From the NCBI GenBank assembly GCA_021773795.1, contig JAJFJT010000022.1, positions 34,443 through 98,442 on the forward strand: a DNA stretch of 64,000 nucleotides, given 5' to 3'. Positions 20,412 to 30,787 of the stretch are shown here, in pieces (the first letter of the stretch is position 1; each line of letters begins with the position of its first letter). This DNA comes from Gammaproteobacteria bacterium (GTDB lineage: Bacteria > Pseudomonadota > Gammaproteobacteria > HK1). A program made the position numbers and the translations under genes. The notes beneath the pieces are model-generated. The model searched no databases, was not told where the DNA came from, and saw only the letters and a list, made by a program, of their open reading frames with translations.

Positions 20412-20467
20412 CCCGCTCCTTTTGTCTCTAACATATTAAATCCGCAAGGATTTTCGCAGGTCTCGCT

Positions 20468-20602
20468 ATGAAAAGAACTTTCCAACCCAGCACCCTGAAG
20501 CGGGCTCGCCGGCATGGCTTTCGGGCTCGGATGCAGACCAAGGGTGGTCGCCTGATTATCAAGGCGCGTCGCGCCAAGGGCCGCGCACGCCTGAGTGCCT
20601 GA
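20468..20602 (+). CDS. rpmH: 50S ribosomal protein L34
   Basis: Very small, highly basic ribosomal protein of 44 residues, read directly from the DNA. It begins [20 protein letters not shown] and ends AKGRARLSA, matching the L34 family along its whole length. It is transcribed from the strong promoter at 20382-20411 and overlaps or abuts rnpA, as in nearly all bacteria. Confidence 0.97.
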   Translation: MKRTFQPSTLKRARRHGFRARMQTKGGRLIIKARRAKGRARLSA

Positions 20603-20984
20603 CACGCCTGCTGCTGGCGTTTGTGTGTCTTGTAAGACTTTCGATAAGCGAAAGCGGCTTACTACCGCGCCACAGTACAAGGCTGTTTTTCGCGCTCCCG
20701 AGCGTTCATCGGATCGGTCGTTAACGGTGCTGGCGTGCAGAAATGATCTGGGCCATCCCCGCCTGGGTCTGGCCATACAGAAAAAAATTCTCAAGCAAGC
20801 GGTGGCAAGAAATCGGGTGAAACGCATCGTACGCGAGAGCTTTCGCCATCATCAAAGCCTACTTGGCGGCCTGGATATCGTCGTCATTGGTCGCCAGGAT
20901 CTTAGGTGCGCCGAGAACCAACAATTGTTTAGCTCTCTGGAAAGGCACTGGAACAGGTTGGCAAAGCAATGCGCATCCTGCTGA
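20595..20984 (+). CDS. rnpA: Ribonuclease P protein component
   Basis: Protein partner of the RNase P ribozyme, which trims 5' ends of tRNA precursors. The hallmark basic motif is [18 protein letters not shown] (about 67-84), with the preceding RLGLAIQKK strand. I list the GTG at 20595, which overlaps the rpmH end; another GTG at 20625 is equally possible and would give the more usual short N-terminus. The gene overlaps yidD by 16 bp, a common coupling. Confidence 0.93.
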   Translation: MPDTPAAGVCVSCKTFDKRKRLTTAPQYKAVFRAPERSSDRSLTVLACRNDLGHPRLGLAIQKKILKQAVARNRVKRIVRESFRHHQSLLGGLDIVVIGRQDLRCAENQQLFSSLERHWNRLAKQCASC

Positions 20985-21223
20985 CTTCCATCATTCGCCT
21001 GTACCGTTATCTATGTAGTCCGTGGTTGGGCGTGCATTGCAGATTTACCCCTACCTGCTCCAGCTATGCTTTGGAGGCCATTGAGCATCACGGTGTGCTG
21101 CGGGGATTGTGGCTGTCCGCGGGTAGATTGCTGCGTTGTCAGCCCTGGTCCACTGGTGGTTATGACCCGGTGCCCCATGATGCTGCGGATTGTACCGTAC
21201 ACAAACATACCAACTGCCGTTAA
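20969..21223 (+). CDS. yidD: Membrane protein insertion efficiency factor YidD
   Basis: Small membrane-associated protein (84 residues) that assists YidC-dependent insertion. It has the family motif [20 protein letters not shown] (about 23-42), the [17 protein letters not shown] segment and an N-terminal amphipathic helix. It overlaps rnpA and precedes yidC, the conserved order. Confidence 0.95.
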   Translation: MRILLTSIIRLYRYLCSPWLGVHCRFTPTCSSYALEAIEHHGVLRGLWLSAGRLLRCQPWSTGGYDPVPHDAADCTVHKHTNCR

Positions 21224-21251
21224 CTAATTTTTCACCTTCTGGATTCTCTTC

Positions 21252-22913
21252 GTGTCTCTCGAACAAATACGTCCCTATTTGCTGGCCGGCTTAGGCCTCG
21301 TTCTAATCCTGCTTTGGCAGGCCTGGCAGCGTGATTATCCCGCTCGTGTTCCCGCCGTTGATGTGGCGGAGACCACCCAGGGTGGTGCGGATCCTGCGGT
21401 GCAGCCGGACCTTCCCCCAAGTCCCCAATCGGTTACGGCAGGAGCGAGCGCACCCGTACCCACCCTGCCAACGATGCAGGCACCGGTCAGTCAGGCGCCA
21501 TCGGTGTTGGTAGAAACCGACCTTATAAGTGCGCGCATCAGTCTTGATGGGGGCGATCTTCGCAATCTGGAGTTGCTGCGATACCCAGTTTCGCTAGAGC
21601 AGCCCGATAAGGCTTTCCATCTGTTGCAAGAACGCCCCGATAATTTTTTCATTGCCCAGTCGGGTTTGCTGGCAGCCAATGGTGCACCTAATCACCACAG
21701 TCGTTTTGTTGCAGACCGGGAGGATTATCGGCTTGCCGACGGAGCAGATGAACTCAGGGTGCGACTGGACTGGCAGAGCGATACGGGTCTGCGAGCCAGT
21801 AAAACCTACATTTTCCACCGCGGTAGCTATCTCGTTGATGTGCTTTTCCAGGTAGAGAATGCCAGCGGTGCGCCTTGGAGTGGTCGCATGTATGGGCAGT
21901 TTCAGCGTGGGATTCCCGAAGATACGGGTGGCCGCTTCATCTATACCTATACCGGTGGCGTGTTTTCCAGCGAGGAAAAGCCCTATGAGAAGGTTGATTT
22001 CGACGATATGGCGGCGCAGGACGTAGGACGTAGTGTCACCGGCGGCTGGGCGGCGATGATTCAGCATTATTTCGCGGCGGCCTGGATACCGGACAATAAA
22101 GCCAGCAACCATTATTACACCAAGGCACTGCCCGATAGCCGCTATGTTCTGGGGGTGATCTCACCGGAGCGGGTTGTGAGCCCCGGAACTACTGAGGAGT
22201 TCCGGCTTAAGACCTACGTTGGTCCGAAGCTGCAGGATCGCCTGGAGCAGGCCGCGCCGGGACTAGAACGCACTGTGGACTACGGCTGGTTGTTTTTCAT
22301 TGCCCAGCCTATCTACTGGCTGCTTTCCCTGATCCATGGCGTTATTGGCAATTGGGGTTGGGCCATTATCCTCGTTACTGTGGTGATCAAGGGGCTGTTT
22401 TTCAAGCTGTCGGCGGCCAGCTACCGTTCCATGGCGAAGATGCGCAAATTTCAACCCCGCATGGTGGAGTTGAAAGAGCGTTTTGGCGGTGATCGGGCCA
22501 AGCTCAATCAGGCCATGATGGAGCTCTATAAGAAGGAAAAAATCAATCCTCTGGGTGGTTGCCTCCCTATCCTGGTACAGATCCCGGTATTCATTTCCCT
22601 TTATTGGGTGCTACTGGAGAGCGTCGAGCTGCGCCAGGCAGATTTCATGCTCTGGGTGCACGATCTTTCTGCCTACGATCCCTATTACGTACTGCCGATA
22701 CTCATGGGCATTTCCATGCTGATTCAGCAGAAACTAAACCCGAAGCCGCCGGACCCGGTGCAGGCCAAGGTGATGATGGCCCTGCCCTTCATTTTTACCT
22801 TTATGTTTCTCAACTTTCCCTCGGGACTGGTGCTTTATTGGTTCGTCAACAATGTGTTATCCATTACCCAGCAGTGGGTGATTACCCGGCGCATAGAGGC
22901 GCAGCCAGCCTGA
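21252..22913 (+). CDS. yidC: Membrane protein insertase YidC
   Basis: Inner-membrane insertase of 553 residues. The long gram-negative form is seen: an N-terminal membrane anchor, a large periplasmic domain (about 60-340), then the conserved five-helix core with GGCLPILVQIPVFISLYWVL and FPSGLVLYWFVNNVLSITQQW. The start is a GTG at 21252 without a clear ribosome-binding site. It lies between yidD and mnmE. Confidence 0.97.
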   Translation: MSLEQIRPYLLAGLGLVLILLWQAWQRDYPARVPAVDVAETTQGGADPAVQPDLPPSPQSVTAGASAPVPTLPTMQAPVSQAPSVLVETDLISARISLDGGDLRNLELLRYPVSLEQPDKAFHLLQERPDNFFIAQSGLLAANGAPNHHSRFVADREDYRLADGADELRVRLDWQSDTGLRASKTYIFHRGSYLVDVLFQVENASGAPWSGRMYGQFQRGIPEDTGGRFIYTYTGGVFSSEEKPYEKVDFDDMAAQDVGRSVTGGWAAMIQHYFAAAWIPDNKASNHYYTKALPDSRYVLGVISPERVVSPGTTEEFRLKTYVGPKLQDRLEQAAPGLERTVDYGWLFFIAQPIYWLLSLIHGVIGNWGWAIILVTVVIKGLFFKLSAASYRSMAKMRKFQPRMVELKERFGGDRAKLNQAMMELYKKEKINPLGGCLPILVQIPVFISLYWVLLESVELRQADFMLWVHDLSAYDPYYVLPILMGISMLIQQKLNPKPPDPVQAKVMMALPFIFTFMFLNFPSGLVLYWFVNNVLSITQQWVITRRIEAQPA

Positions 22914-22937
22914 GCAGCCGCGGCCCCTGAGCTGATT

Positions 22938-24290
22938 ATGCAGGCCGGGGACGACACCATCGCGGCTATTGCTACCCCGCCCGGGCGGGGCGGTATCGGC
23001 ATCGTCCGGGTCTCCGGTCCAAATGCCGAGTTTATTGCCAAAAGCCTGCTGGGGGCGGTACCCGTCCCCCGGGCCGCTGCTTATCGTGACTTTCATGATG
23101 CCGGTGGCCAGGTCATCGATACCGGCATCGCGCTGTATTTCCCCTCTCCTCGTACCTTTACTGGCGAAAATATCCTTGAATTGCAGGGCCACGGTGGTCC
23201 AGTGGTGATGGATCTGTTGCTGGCACGAGTGCTGGAACTGGGGGCGCGGCAGGCACAACCGGGGGAATTCAGTCAGCGTGCTTTTCTCAACGGCAAGATG
23301 GATCTTGCCCAGGCGGAGGCGGTGGCCGATCTCATCGATAGTGCAACGGCGACCGCGGCACGTGGCGCTCAGCGCTCCCTTGCCGGTGACTTTTCTCGGA
23401 AAGTACGGGCGCTAAGCCGGCAGATTGCCGAACTGCGAGCCTACGTCGAGGCGGCCATCGATTTTCCCGAGGAGGAGATCGATTTTCTCGCGGATAAGAC
23501 CCTGCTCGGGCGCCTGGATGCGCTCGCCGAAGAACTCAAGCAAACGCTTGCCTCCACACGCCAGGGTGTACTCCTGCAAGAAGGTCTCCGTGTGGTCATC
23601 GCGGGACAGCCCAATGTTGGCAAGTCGAGTTTGCTCAATGCGCTTGCCGGCAGTGATACGGCTATTGTCACCCATCTTCCGGGTACCACCCGGGATCTGC
23701 TGAGGGAGCAGATTCACCTCGATGGCTTGCCACTGCATATTATCGATACCGCCGGATTGCGTCATACCGAAGACTTGGTAGAACAGCACGGCATACACCG
23801 TGCCCGTGGTGCGATAGCTGAGGCTGATGTGCTGCTGCTGGTGGTTGAAGCGGGTACGGGCATTACTGAAACCGATCGTGCTTTACTTGCAGAGCTTGAA
23901 CCGGCTCGCCGGTGTATCGTGGTACGCAACAAGATAGACCTCGCAGGAGAAGCTGCAACGATTTACACGGGTGAGTTTGGTCCGGAAGTCGCGCTATCGG
24001 CCAAGTTGGGGCCAGGTATTGAGCTGTTGCGTGAGTGCCTTAAAAAACAGACCGGTTATGAGCAGGGTGGTGAAGGGGCCTTCACGGCGAGGCGGCGTCA
24101 TCTGGATGCGCTGCGTCGTGCCGAGCAGCATGTTGCGGTGGCCCACCAGTGTCTGCAAGGATCGCGAGCGGGCGAGCTCATGGCGGAAGATCTACGTTCC
24201 GCTCAACACGCATTGGGTGAGATTACCGGAGAATTCAGCAATGAGGAGCTTCTGGATTTAGTTTTCAGTGAATTCTGTATCGGCAAATAA
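22938..24290 (+). CDS. mnmE: tRNA uridine-5-carboxymethylaminomethyl modification GTPase MnmE
   Basis: GTPase that works with MnmG to modify the wobble uridine of several tRNAs. The N-terminal formyl-tetrahydrofolate-binding domain begins [21 protein letters not shown]; the G domain has [14 protein letters not shown] (P-loop), DTAGLR and RNKID. The C-terminus is FCIGK, with the essential Cys in the CxGK motif. Length 450 is normal. mnmG, rsmG and parAB, which often follow in gammaproteobacteria, are not here. Confidence 0.97.
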   Translation: MQAGDDTIAAIATPPGRGGIGIVRVSGPNAEFIAKSLLGAVPVPRAAAYRDFHDAGGQVIDTGIALYFPSPRTFTGENILELQGHGGPVVMDLLLARVLELGARQAQPGEFSQRAFLNGKMDLAQAEAVADLIDSATATAARGAQRSLAGDFSRKVRALSRQIAELRAYVEAAIDFPEEEIDFLADKTLLGRLDALAEELKQTLASTRQGVLLQEGLRVVIAGQPNVGKSSLLNALAGSDTAIVTHLPGTTRDLLREQIHLDGLPLHIIDTAGLRHTEDLVEQHGIHRARGAIAEADVLLLVVEAGTGITETDRALLAELEPARRCIVVRNKIDLAGEAATIYTGEFGPEVALSAKLGPGIELLRECLKKQTGYEQGGEGAFTARRRHLDALRRAEQHVAVAHQCLQGSRAGELMAEDLRSAQHALGEITGEFSNEELLDLVFSEFCIGK

Positions 24291-24325
24291 CATCGTAAAA
24301 AAATAATTTTTCAGGAGAATGAATC

Positions 24326-24922
24326 ATGGATATCGCAAGCATCGTGTTTCTGATTGTTGTTCTCGGCATTATTTTTTATGTCGTCGGTATCTATAACCGT
24401 CTGGTGATGCTGAAAAATCGTTACATCAATGCCTTCAGTCAAATAGAAATCCAGTTAAAGCGTCGCTACGATTTAATTCCTAACCTGGTGGAAACCGCGA
24501 AGGGATACATGAAGCATGAACGCGAGACCCTGGAGGCGGTGATCAGCGCGCGCAATGCAGCATCATCCATACTCAGGCATGCTGCTGCCGATCCCACCAG
24601 TGCACGGGCCATAGGAGAGCTTGCTGGTGCCGAGGGTGCCTTGCATCAGGCCATGGGAAAATTAAACGTGGTGATGGAGGCCTACCCGGATCTGAAGGCC
24701 AGTGAAAATATGATGCAATTATCGGAAGAGCTCACCACCACAGAAAACCGGGTGGCCTTTTCCAGGCAGGCCTTTAACGATTCGGTCACTGCCTACAATA
24801 CCTATCGTCAGACCTTTCCCCCGGTATTTTTTGCCGCACGATTTGGTCATCCCACGGACGCAAGCTTGCTGGAATTTGAAGACAGCGCGGAGATACAAGC
24901 TGCCCCCAAAGTCTCCTTTTAA
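24326..24922 (+). CDS. lemA: LemA family protein
   Basis: LemA proteins have one N-terminal membrane helix (here about 5-25) followed by an all-helical domain. The family motif YNRLVMLKNRYINAFSQIEIQLKRRYDLIPNLVET is present near residues 23-57, and the helical domain ends with NTYRQTFPPVFFAARFG. Length 198 is typical. AGGAG precedes the ATG. The next gene, 14 bp downstream, is an M48 protease, a frequent LemA partner; the biochemical role of the pair is not established. Confidence 0.93.
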   Translation: MDIASIVFLIVVLGIIFYVVGIYNRLVMLKNRYINAFSQIEIQLKRRYDLIPNLVETAKGYMKHERETLEAVISARNAASSILRHAAADPTSARAIGELAGAEGALHQAMGKLNVVMEAYPDLKASENMMQLSEELTTTENRVAFSRQAFNDSVTAYNTYRQTFPPVFFAARFGHPTDASLLEFEDSAEIQAAPKVSF

Positions 24923-24936
24923 CAGCTCTCTTCCGC

Positions 24937-26868
24937 ATGGATTTTTTTGCCCAGCAGGATAAGGCCCGGCGTCATACCACGACCCTGGTTTTGTTGTTCA
25001 TTCTGGCCGTTATCGCGCTCATTGTAATTACCAACATACTGGTTATGGTGGTCTTCATAGGGGCGGCCGGGCAGACCAATATGGTCTCTCAGCTGGGGGG
25101 CTATTTTTCCTGGCGCGCCTTTGGAATGATCAGTCTCGTGGTCACTGGCATCGTCGCCTGCGCCATAGTCTACAAGTGGATTCAACTTTCTGCGGGCGGC
25201 AAACGGGTGGCAGAGTCGCTAGGCGGGCATCGCATTTCCCCCAACACTCGTGATGCGGACGAAAACCGCATCCTCAATGTGGTGGAGGAAATGGCCATTG
25301 CCTCGGGCATGCCAGTCCCCCCCGTTTACCTGCTGGCAGAAGAAGCCGGTATCAATGCCTTTGCTGCGGGGAATACTCCGGCCGATGCAGTGATCGGGGT
25401 GACTCGGGGCTGTATCGAGCAATTTGATCGGGAGCAATTGCAGGGCGTCATCGCCCACGAGTTCAGCCACATATTAAACGGCGATATGCGCCTGAATATT
25501 CGCCTGATTGCATTGCTTAACGGCATCCTGTTCATTGGTGGTGTCGGCGAGGTGTTGTTGCGCGGCAGCTCCCGCCGTCATCGAAGTTTTAACTCAAGTC
25601 GTCGCTCCGGGAATAATCGCCTGGCCTTGTTGGGGCTTGGTCTGCTCATCATAGGCTGGCTCGGTGGTTTCTTTGGCAAGCTGATTAAATCCATGGTCAG
25701 CCGTCAACGTGAATTTCTTGCCGATGCATCGGCGGTGCAATTCACCCGCAATCCTCAGGGTATTGCTGATGCGCTGAAAATTATCGGTGGCCACAGCCTG
25801 CACGCCACGGTCAATAATCCACAGACCCAGGAAGTGAGCCATCTCTTTTTTGGTCAGGCGATCAATAAAATGGGCGGGATGTTTGCGACCCATCCGCCCT
25901 TGGAAGATCGTATTTCCCGCATAGAACCACACTGGGATGGACGGTTTATCTATCGCCAGCCGGTTACTGCAAGCGAGCAAAACAAGAGCTCCGGGGCATC
26001 TAAAAATGCCAAAGTGGCGGTTATGGCGGCAATATTGACCGGCCAAATACCCGCTGTGCTGGCGGGCGAAGATGCTTCCCCCGAGTCGGAAGCCGCGAGC
26101 GAGCTGACCAAGGCCCGAAACAGTATTAACAATATTCCTGCAGCACTACTCCAGCATGCCCACGACCCCTTCGGTGCCAGTGCCCTAGTCTACGCTTTAT
26201 TGCTCAATCGTGATGAAGTCGTACAGACAAAACAGCTGAATTATATAAAGCAGGGCAAGGTGGCGGGCCTGGCACTGCAGACCTCGGAACTGGCCCCAAT
26301 CATTGCCAGGATGAATAGCCGTTTTCGGTTGCCGCTGCTGGAACTCTCGCTGCCAGCGTTGAAATGTCTTTCCCACAGCCAATATAAAGTTTTTAAGAAG
26401 ACCCTTAATTTGCTCATACGCGCCGACCGCAAGCTGGAATTATTTGAATGGTGTCTGTATCAGTTACTTATTCACTATCTGGATCCCGAACATGTTCCAG
26501 TCAAGCCAACCCGGCCCTCGTACAAGAAAGCCTTGCAAGTAGCCGCAGAGTATCAGTTGGTGCTATCTACGCTTGCTCATTATGGAGATCAGCATGAGGC
26601 TGATCGTACCAAGGCCTTTGGTCGCGGCACTAACATTGCAACTCTGTACAACATTGCGTTATTACCAAAACAGAAATGCAAGTTGGATGATTTTATCGAC
26701 GCAGTAAATAAACTCGCCAACTGTTACCCGTTAATAAAATATCGGCTATTAAAAGGCCTGGTGCACTGTGCCCGGGAGGATGGTCGGATCACGATCGCAG
26801 AACAGGAAATTATTGCGAGTGTAGCTGCGGTGATGGATTGCCCGATGCCACAGTTGGAGAGGCTTTGA
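24937..26868 (+). CDS. M48 family membrane metalloprotease with a long C-terminal extension
   Basis: A 643-residue inner-membrane protein. Two N-terminal hydrophobic segments (about 14-38 and 60-80) are followed by an HtpX-like M48 domain with the zinc motif HEFSH (about 173-177), a third hydrophobic segment (LALLGLGLLIIGWLGGFFG) and the downstream REFLADASAVQF glutamate motif. HtpX-type enzymes are about 300 residues, so the last 290 or so (after ATHPPLEDRI) are extra: soluble, helical-looking and without a family I recognise. Probably cotranscribed with lemA. Confidence 0.9.
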   Translation: MDFFAQQDKARRHTTTLVLLFILAVIALIVITNILVMVVFIGAAGQTNMVSQLGGYFSWRAFGMISLVVTGIVACAIVYKWIQLSAGGKRVAESLGGHRISPNTRDADENRILNVVEEMAIASGMPVPPVYLLAEEAGINAFAAGNTPADAVIGVTRGCIEQFDREQLQGVIAHEFSHILNGDMRLNIRLIALLNGILFIGGVGEVLLRGSSRRHRSFNSSRRSGNNRLALLGLGLLIIGWLGGFFGKLIKSMVSRQREFLADASAVQFTRNPQGIADALKIIGGHSLHATVNNPQTQEVSHLFFGQAINKMGGMFATHPPLEDRISRIEPHWDGRFIYRQPVTASEQNKSSGASKNAKVAVMAAILTGQIPAVLAGEDASPESEAASELTKARNSINNIPAALLQHAHDPFGASALVYALLLNRDEVVQTKQLNYIKQGKVAGLALQTSELAPIIARMNSRFRLPLLELSLPALKCLSHSQYKVFKKTLNLLIRADRKLELFEWCLYQLLIHYLDPEHVPVKPTRPSYKKALQVAAEYQLVLSTLAHYGDQHEADRTKAFGRGTNIATLYNIALLPKQKCKLDDFIDAVNKLANCYPLIKYRLLKGLVHCAREDGRITIAEQEIIASVAAVMDCPMPQLERL

Positions 26869-26998
26869 TTTATTTGTATGTATAGCGCCCCTGGTCGTTT
26901 GTACATTGCCAGGGCATCTACCTACGCGAGCCGCTGATGGTTGAATGATTTGGGCAGTGTTCCGATCACCTCAAAGGGCCGTATCTTAATCACTTTCG

Positions 26999-27397
26999 CT
27001 AACTGGGCCGGCGGGCCAGTATGTCGATTTCCACCAAGGCATCGCGTGCGAGTGCCGTGACCCCGACACAGGTTCGGGCCGGGCGGCCGTTGATGGGAAA
27101 ATAGCTGGCATAAGTGTTATTCATTTCTGCGTAATCCTGCTTGAAGTGGGTGAGATAAACTCGCGCCTGCAACACGTGCTCAAGGCCAAGATCAAGTTCA
27201 TCGAGAACGATGATCAGGTTATCCATTACCTGGCGGGTCTGGGCGATGATGCCTTCAGGCAAGGGGGCATCATCTATGACCGGGTCGGTTGGCATCTGGC
27301 CGCTGACGAATATCCAGCCGTCACTTTCCGCGGCATGACTGAAGGGTGCTACCGGCACTGGCGCAGCATTGAGTTTATGAAAGATTGGCGTGGACAT
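26999..27397 (-). CDS. RidA family protein (reactive enamine/imine deaminase)
   Basis: RidA proteins hydrolyse reactive enamine/imine intermediates of amino-acid metabolism. The 132 residues include the core features: PVAPFSHAAESDGWIFVSGQMP at the N-terminus, QARVYLTHFKQDYAEMN in the middle, and NGRPARTCVGV near 103-113 with the Arg that binds the substrate carboxylate. It is a member of a large family; its own substrate is unknown. It stands alone on the minus strand. Confidence 0.9.
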   Translation of the reverse strand: MSTPIFHKLNAAPVPVAPFSHAAESDGWIFVSGQMPTDPVIDDAPLPEGIIAQTRQVMDNLIIVLDELDLGLEHVLQARVYLTHFKQDYAEMNNTYASYFPINGRPARTCVGVTALARDALVEIDILARRPS

Positions 27398-27673
27398 GAA
27401 GGTTCCTTGTCGGGATCAGATTTAACGGCAGGCCTTTGCCCCCTCCGTTCGGTGGTAGACCTGGACGCTGCCTCCGAGCATCACTGAATAAAGCATAGCG
27501 CAGCTATCCTGCAGCATGGAAGGCGGGTTCCATCGCGCTTCTATTCCTAGGATAATGGCACGGATTTCCTGCGATGCCTCCCATGATTCCATCGAATGCT
27601 GTGACTGACTATAGCCTGGGTTATTTGTGCCGTCTGGTGGCTGTCCCCTGTTTAACGCTTGGGAGGGTGATAC

Positions 27674-28474
27674 GTGGAGGCTAATCCATCGCAGGCCGAC
27701 AAATTAAGCCTGTCGGTTTTTATCATCGCCTGCAATGAAGTGGATCGGATTCCGCGTACCATCGCCAGTGTGCAGGGCTTGGTGGGCGAGATCATCGTGG
27801 TGGATAGCGGCAGTACCGATGGCACGGTGGAACTTTGCTGTGAACTGGGCGTACGGACCGAGTTTCGCGAGTGGAGTGGCTACGGTGAGCAGAAGCGTTA
27901 TGCTGAATCGCTGTGCCGTAACGACTGGGTGCTGAATCTGGATGCCGACGAGGAATTGAGTGCAGAGTTGCAGGCCGAGATCCGCTCCTTATGGCGTTCT
28001 GGTGAACCGGCATGTACGGCCTATCAGCTGCCTTTTCTCGGTGTGCATGCCTGGCAGGAAACAGGCCATTCCTGGACCGTCAGTAATTATCCCGTACGCT
28101 TGTATCGGCGTAGCTGTGGCAGTTTTGATCCCAGCCCGGTACACGATTCGGTGCGGATGAGCCGCGGCTCCGTGGGCCGGTTAAAAGGCATGGTATTACA
28201 TCGTTCCTTTCGTTCCCTCGACCACCATGTGCGGAAGGTCAATGAGTATTCCAATGCCCAGGCCGATGATCTTTTTCGAAAGGGCCGGAATCCGGGGCTC
28301 CTGAAACTATTGTTTTCTCCCCCGGTTACCTTCCTTGTTTGTTATTTTCTGCGGCGTGAGTTTGTCAATGGTGTGGATGGCATCATCACCAGCTATCTGC
28401 ATGCCTTCAAACGTTTTATTCGACTTGCCAAGGCACGCGAGTGTTTCCAGCAGGCGCGCCGCAAGCAAGTCTGA
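27674..28474 (+). CDS. Family 2 glycosyltransferase (WaaE/KdtX-like)
   Basis: Cytoplasmic or membrane-associated glycosyltransferase of 266 residues. The GT-A fold start LSVFIIACNEVDRIPRTIASV, the motif EIIVVDSGSTDGTVEL and the metal-binding DADEEL near 97-102 are all present; these resemble the lipopolysaccharide-core beta-1,4-glucosyltransferase group. The start is GTG 27674 with GGGAGG at good distance. First gene of the surface-glycan cluster. Confidence 0.88.
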   Translation: MEANPSQADKLSLSVFIIACNEVDRIPRTIASVQGLVGEIIVVDSGSTDGTVELCCELGVRTEFREWSGYGEQKRYAESLCRNDWVLNLDADEELSAELQAEIRSLWRSGEPACTAYQLPFLGVHAWQETGHSWTVSNYPVRLYRRSCGSFDPSPVHDSVRMSRGSVGRLKGMVLHRSFRSLDHHVRKVNEYSNAQADDLFRKGRNPGLLKLLFSPPVTFLVCYFLRREFVNGVDGIITSYLHAFKRFIRLAKARECFQQARRKQV

Positions 28475-28491
28475 AGCGAGGTTATTACAGG

Positions 28492-29595
28492 GTGCACATT
28501 CTTCTGGTCAGCGTGGATTTCCCTCCCAATGTGGGCGGTGTGGCGGCTCACGTCTATGAGCTTGGACGTGAACTGGCGCGCCAGGGAAATCATGTCGAGG
28601 TGATTACCTCTGTTGATAGTACGGGCACTGAAGGCGTGACAGATATGGCCGGTATGCGGGTCCACCGTTATCGTCTGGGGCATCGGCTGTGGATGCGTCG
28701 GCGCCTTGCCGCCATCCTTCGCCGCGAGGTGCCGGTTATGGCGCCAGCGGTTATTCACGTACACGGCATCAAACCCCTCACTGCGACCCGAAACCTAGGG
28801 GTCCCCATCGTATTCACCAATCATACCTCGGGTTTCCTGCAGCGCATCGAGCGTGGTGCGCGTGCGGTACGTCGGGTGGCGCGCATGATGTCCCATCTGT
28901 CACTGGTAATTTCGCCGAGCCGGGAGTTGATGGATGCAGCAGTGACTGCCCATGTGCCAAAAGAGAAAGCCGTGTTTCTTGCCAATGGCGTCGATATCGA
29001 ACGCTTCAGGCCGGATCTGGATGGGCAGACTCTGCGATCCCGTTGGGGCGTCGGGGCGGAGGAAGTGGTGATATTGGCGGCGCGGCGCATGGTGGAAAAG
29101 AACGGCCTGATATACCTCGCCGAGGCAGCACCGGATTTTCTTCGGGCCGGGGTCAGGCTGGTGCTGGTGGGTGATGGCCCGGAGCGTCCCCGGGTTGTTG
29201 AGAGCCTGCGTGCGGCGGGTCTTGAGCAATACAGCCTGTTGACTGGCAGCATCGATAATGGGCAGATGCCTGAAGTCTATACAGCCAGTGACATCGTGGT
29301 GCTGCCTTCCCTGAAGGAGGCCACGAGTATTACCGGCCTTGAGGCCATGGCCTGCGCCAAACCGTTGGTAGGTACCCGGGTGGGCGGAATTCCAGAGCTT
29401 GTTATCGAGGGTGAAAATGGTCTGTTGGTGCCGTCTGCTGACCCCCGGGCGCTAGGTCAGGCGATAGCAACAATGATCCATGATAAGGGATTCCGGCAAG
29501 CCGCTGGTGCGGCCAGTCGTCGGCGTGTGGAGGGGCACTTTTCCTGGCATGTCATTGTCCGCGAGACTCTGAAGTACTACGAGAGTGTGCTCTGA
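28492..29595 (+). CDS. Family 4 glycosyltransferase
   Basis: GT-B fold enzyme. The N-terminal domain starts VHILLVSVDFPPNVGGVAAHVYELG, and the C-terminal domain has the donor-site motif PSLKEATSITGLEAMACAKP with the E(x7)E pattern seen in GT4 enzymes. I chose the GTG at 28492 (367 residues); the open frame begins 17 codons earlier inside the preceding gene. Its stop TGA shares one base with the wecB ATG. Confidence 0.88.
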   Translation: MHILLVSVDFPPNVGGVAAHVYELGRELARQGNHVEVITSVDSTGTEGVTDMAGMRVHRYRLGHRLWMRRRLAAILRREVPVMAPAVIHVHGIKPLTATRNLGVPIVFTNHTSGFLQRIERGARAVRRVARMMSHLSLVISPSRELMDAAVTAHVPKEKAVFLANGVDIERFRPDLDGQTLRSRWGVGAEEVVILAARRMVEKNGLIYLAEAAPDFLRAGVRLVLVGDGPERPRVVESLRAAGLEQYSLLTGSIDNGQMPEVYTASDIVVLPSLKEATSITGLEAMACAKPLVGTRVGGIPELVIEGENGLLVPSADPRALGQAIATMIHDKGFRQAAGAASRRRVEGHFSWHVIVRETLKYYESVL

Positions 29596-30740
29596 TGGGA
29601 GGGCGCAAAATACTATTGGTATTTGGTACCCGACCGGAGGCGATCAAGATGGCCCCGGTGGCACTTGCGTTGGCGCAAAGCGGACATTTTGATACCCGGA
29701 TCTGCGTTACCGCCCAGCACCGGGAGATGCTCGATCCAGTGCTGCACTGGTTTGATCTCACCCCCGATCACGACCTCAACCTGATGCAGCCGGGCCAGAG
29801 CCTAAGTGCTCTGACTGCCCGGGCGCTTACCCATCTGGCACCGATTATGGAGGAGGAGCAGCCTGACATGGTCTTGGTGCAGGGTGATACCACCACTGCC
29901 TTGACGGCCGGGTTGGTCGCTTATTATCACCAGATTCCGGTGGGACATATTGAGGCGGGTTTACGTACCGGCCAGCGTTATAACCCCTTTCCAGAGGAGA
30001 TTAATCGGCGCCTGCTGGCGAGTCTGACGGACCTTCATTTTGCGCCTACCGAGGCCGCCCGCCAGCAGTTGCTGGACGAGGGTATGGCGGCCGATACGGT
30101 ATGGAGCACTGGCAATACCGTGATTGATGCGTTGCTTCACACTACGGCTCGTCTGGCGGATAGTGATGACCCGGCAGTTCGCGACATGCGCCGGAAGATC
30201 GCCAAGATTAGCGACGATGGCCAGCGTCGCCTGATTTTAATTACCGGGCACCGGCGTGAGAGTTTCGGTGAGGGTTTCCGGGAGATATGCGCCGCATTAC
30301 AAGAAATTGCTGGGAGCTTTCCCGAGGCCAGTCTGGTCTATCCGGTACATCTTAATCCCAAGGTGCAGGGGCCGGTGCGCGATGCACTTGGCGGACTGCC
30401 CAATGTTCACCTGTGGTCGCCGGTGGACTATCTGCCCTTTGTATTACTCATGGGCGCCGCCGATTTGATCCTTACCGATTCTGGAGGGATCCAGGAAGAA
30501 GCGCCGAGTCTTGGTGTGCCCGTACTGGTAATGCGTGAGACCACCGAGCGTATGGAGGGTGTGGATGCCGGTGTGGTGAAGCTGGTGGGTGTCACCCGTG
30601 CAGGTATTTGTGCCGCCGTGAGGAAAGAGCTGGAGTGTGTTCCGAACAATCGGGGCAAGGTGGCAACAGTGAATCCCTATGGGGATGGTCAGGCAGCTAA
30701 ACATATTACGAAAATTCTGGAAAGTTATTTTTCTATATGA
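29595..30740 (+). CDS. wecB: UDP-N-acetylglucosamine 2-epimerase (non-hydrolysing)
   Basis: Converts UDP-GlcNAc to UDP-ManNAc for surface polysaccharides. The 381 residues have the family pattern VFGTRPEAIKMAPVALAL at the start, HIEAGLRTG near 117, HRRESFGEG, and the nucleotide-binding DSGGIQEEAPSLG. It is coupled to the upstream glycosyltransferase by TGATG overlap. ManNAc or ManNAcA residues in the O-antigen or enterobacterial-like antigen are therefore plausible. Confidence 0.94.
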   Translation: MGGRKILLVFGTRPEAIKMAPVALALAQSGHFDTRICVTAQHREMLDPVLHWFDLTPDHDLNLMQPGQSLSALTARALTHLAPIMEEEQPDMVLVQGDTTTALTAGLVAYYHQIPVGHIEAGLRTGQRYNPFPEEINRRLLASLTDLHFAPTEAARQQLLDEGMAADTVWSTGNTVIDALLHTTARLADSDDPAVRDMRRKIAKISDDGQRRLILITGHRRESFGEGFREICAALQEIAGSFPEASLVYPVHLNPKVQGPVRDALGGLPNVHLWSPVDYLPFVLLMGAADLILTDSGGIQEEAPSLGVPVLVMRETTERMEGVDAGVVKLVGVTRAGICAAVRKELECVPNNRGKVATVNPYGDGQAAKHITKILESYFSI

Positions 30741-30787
30741 GTGGGAAAGAGAATTTTCATGCTGAGAATTGTTAGTAAACGGCACAT

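Noticed and set aside
26885..26915. Hairpin CCCTGG/CCAGGG after the M48 gene as a terminator
   Set aside because: Only six base pairs with a long loop and no T-run.
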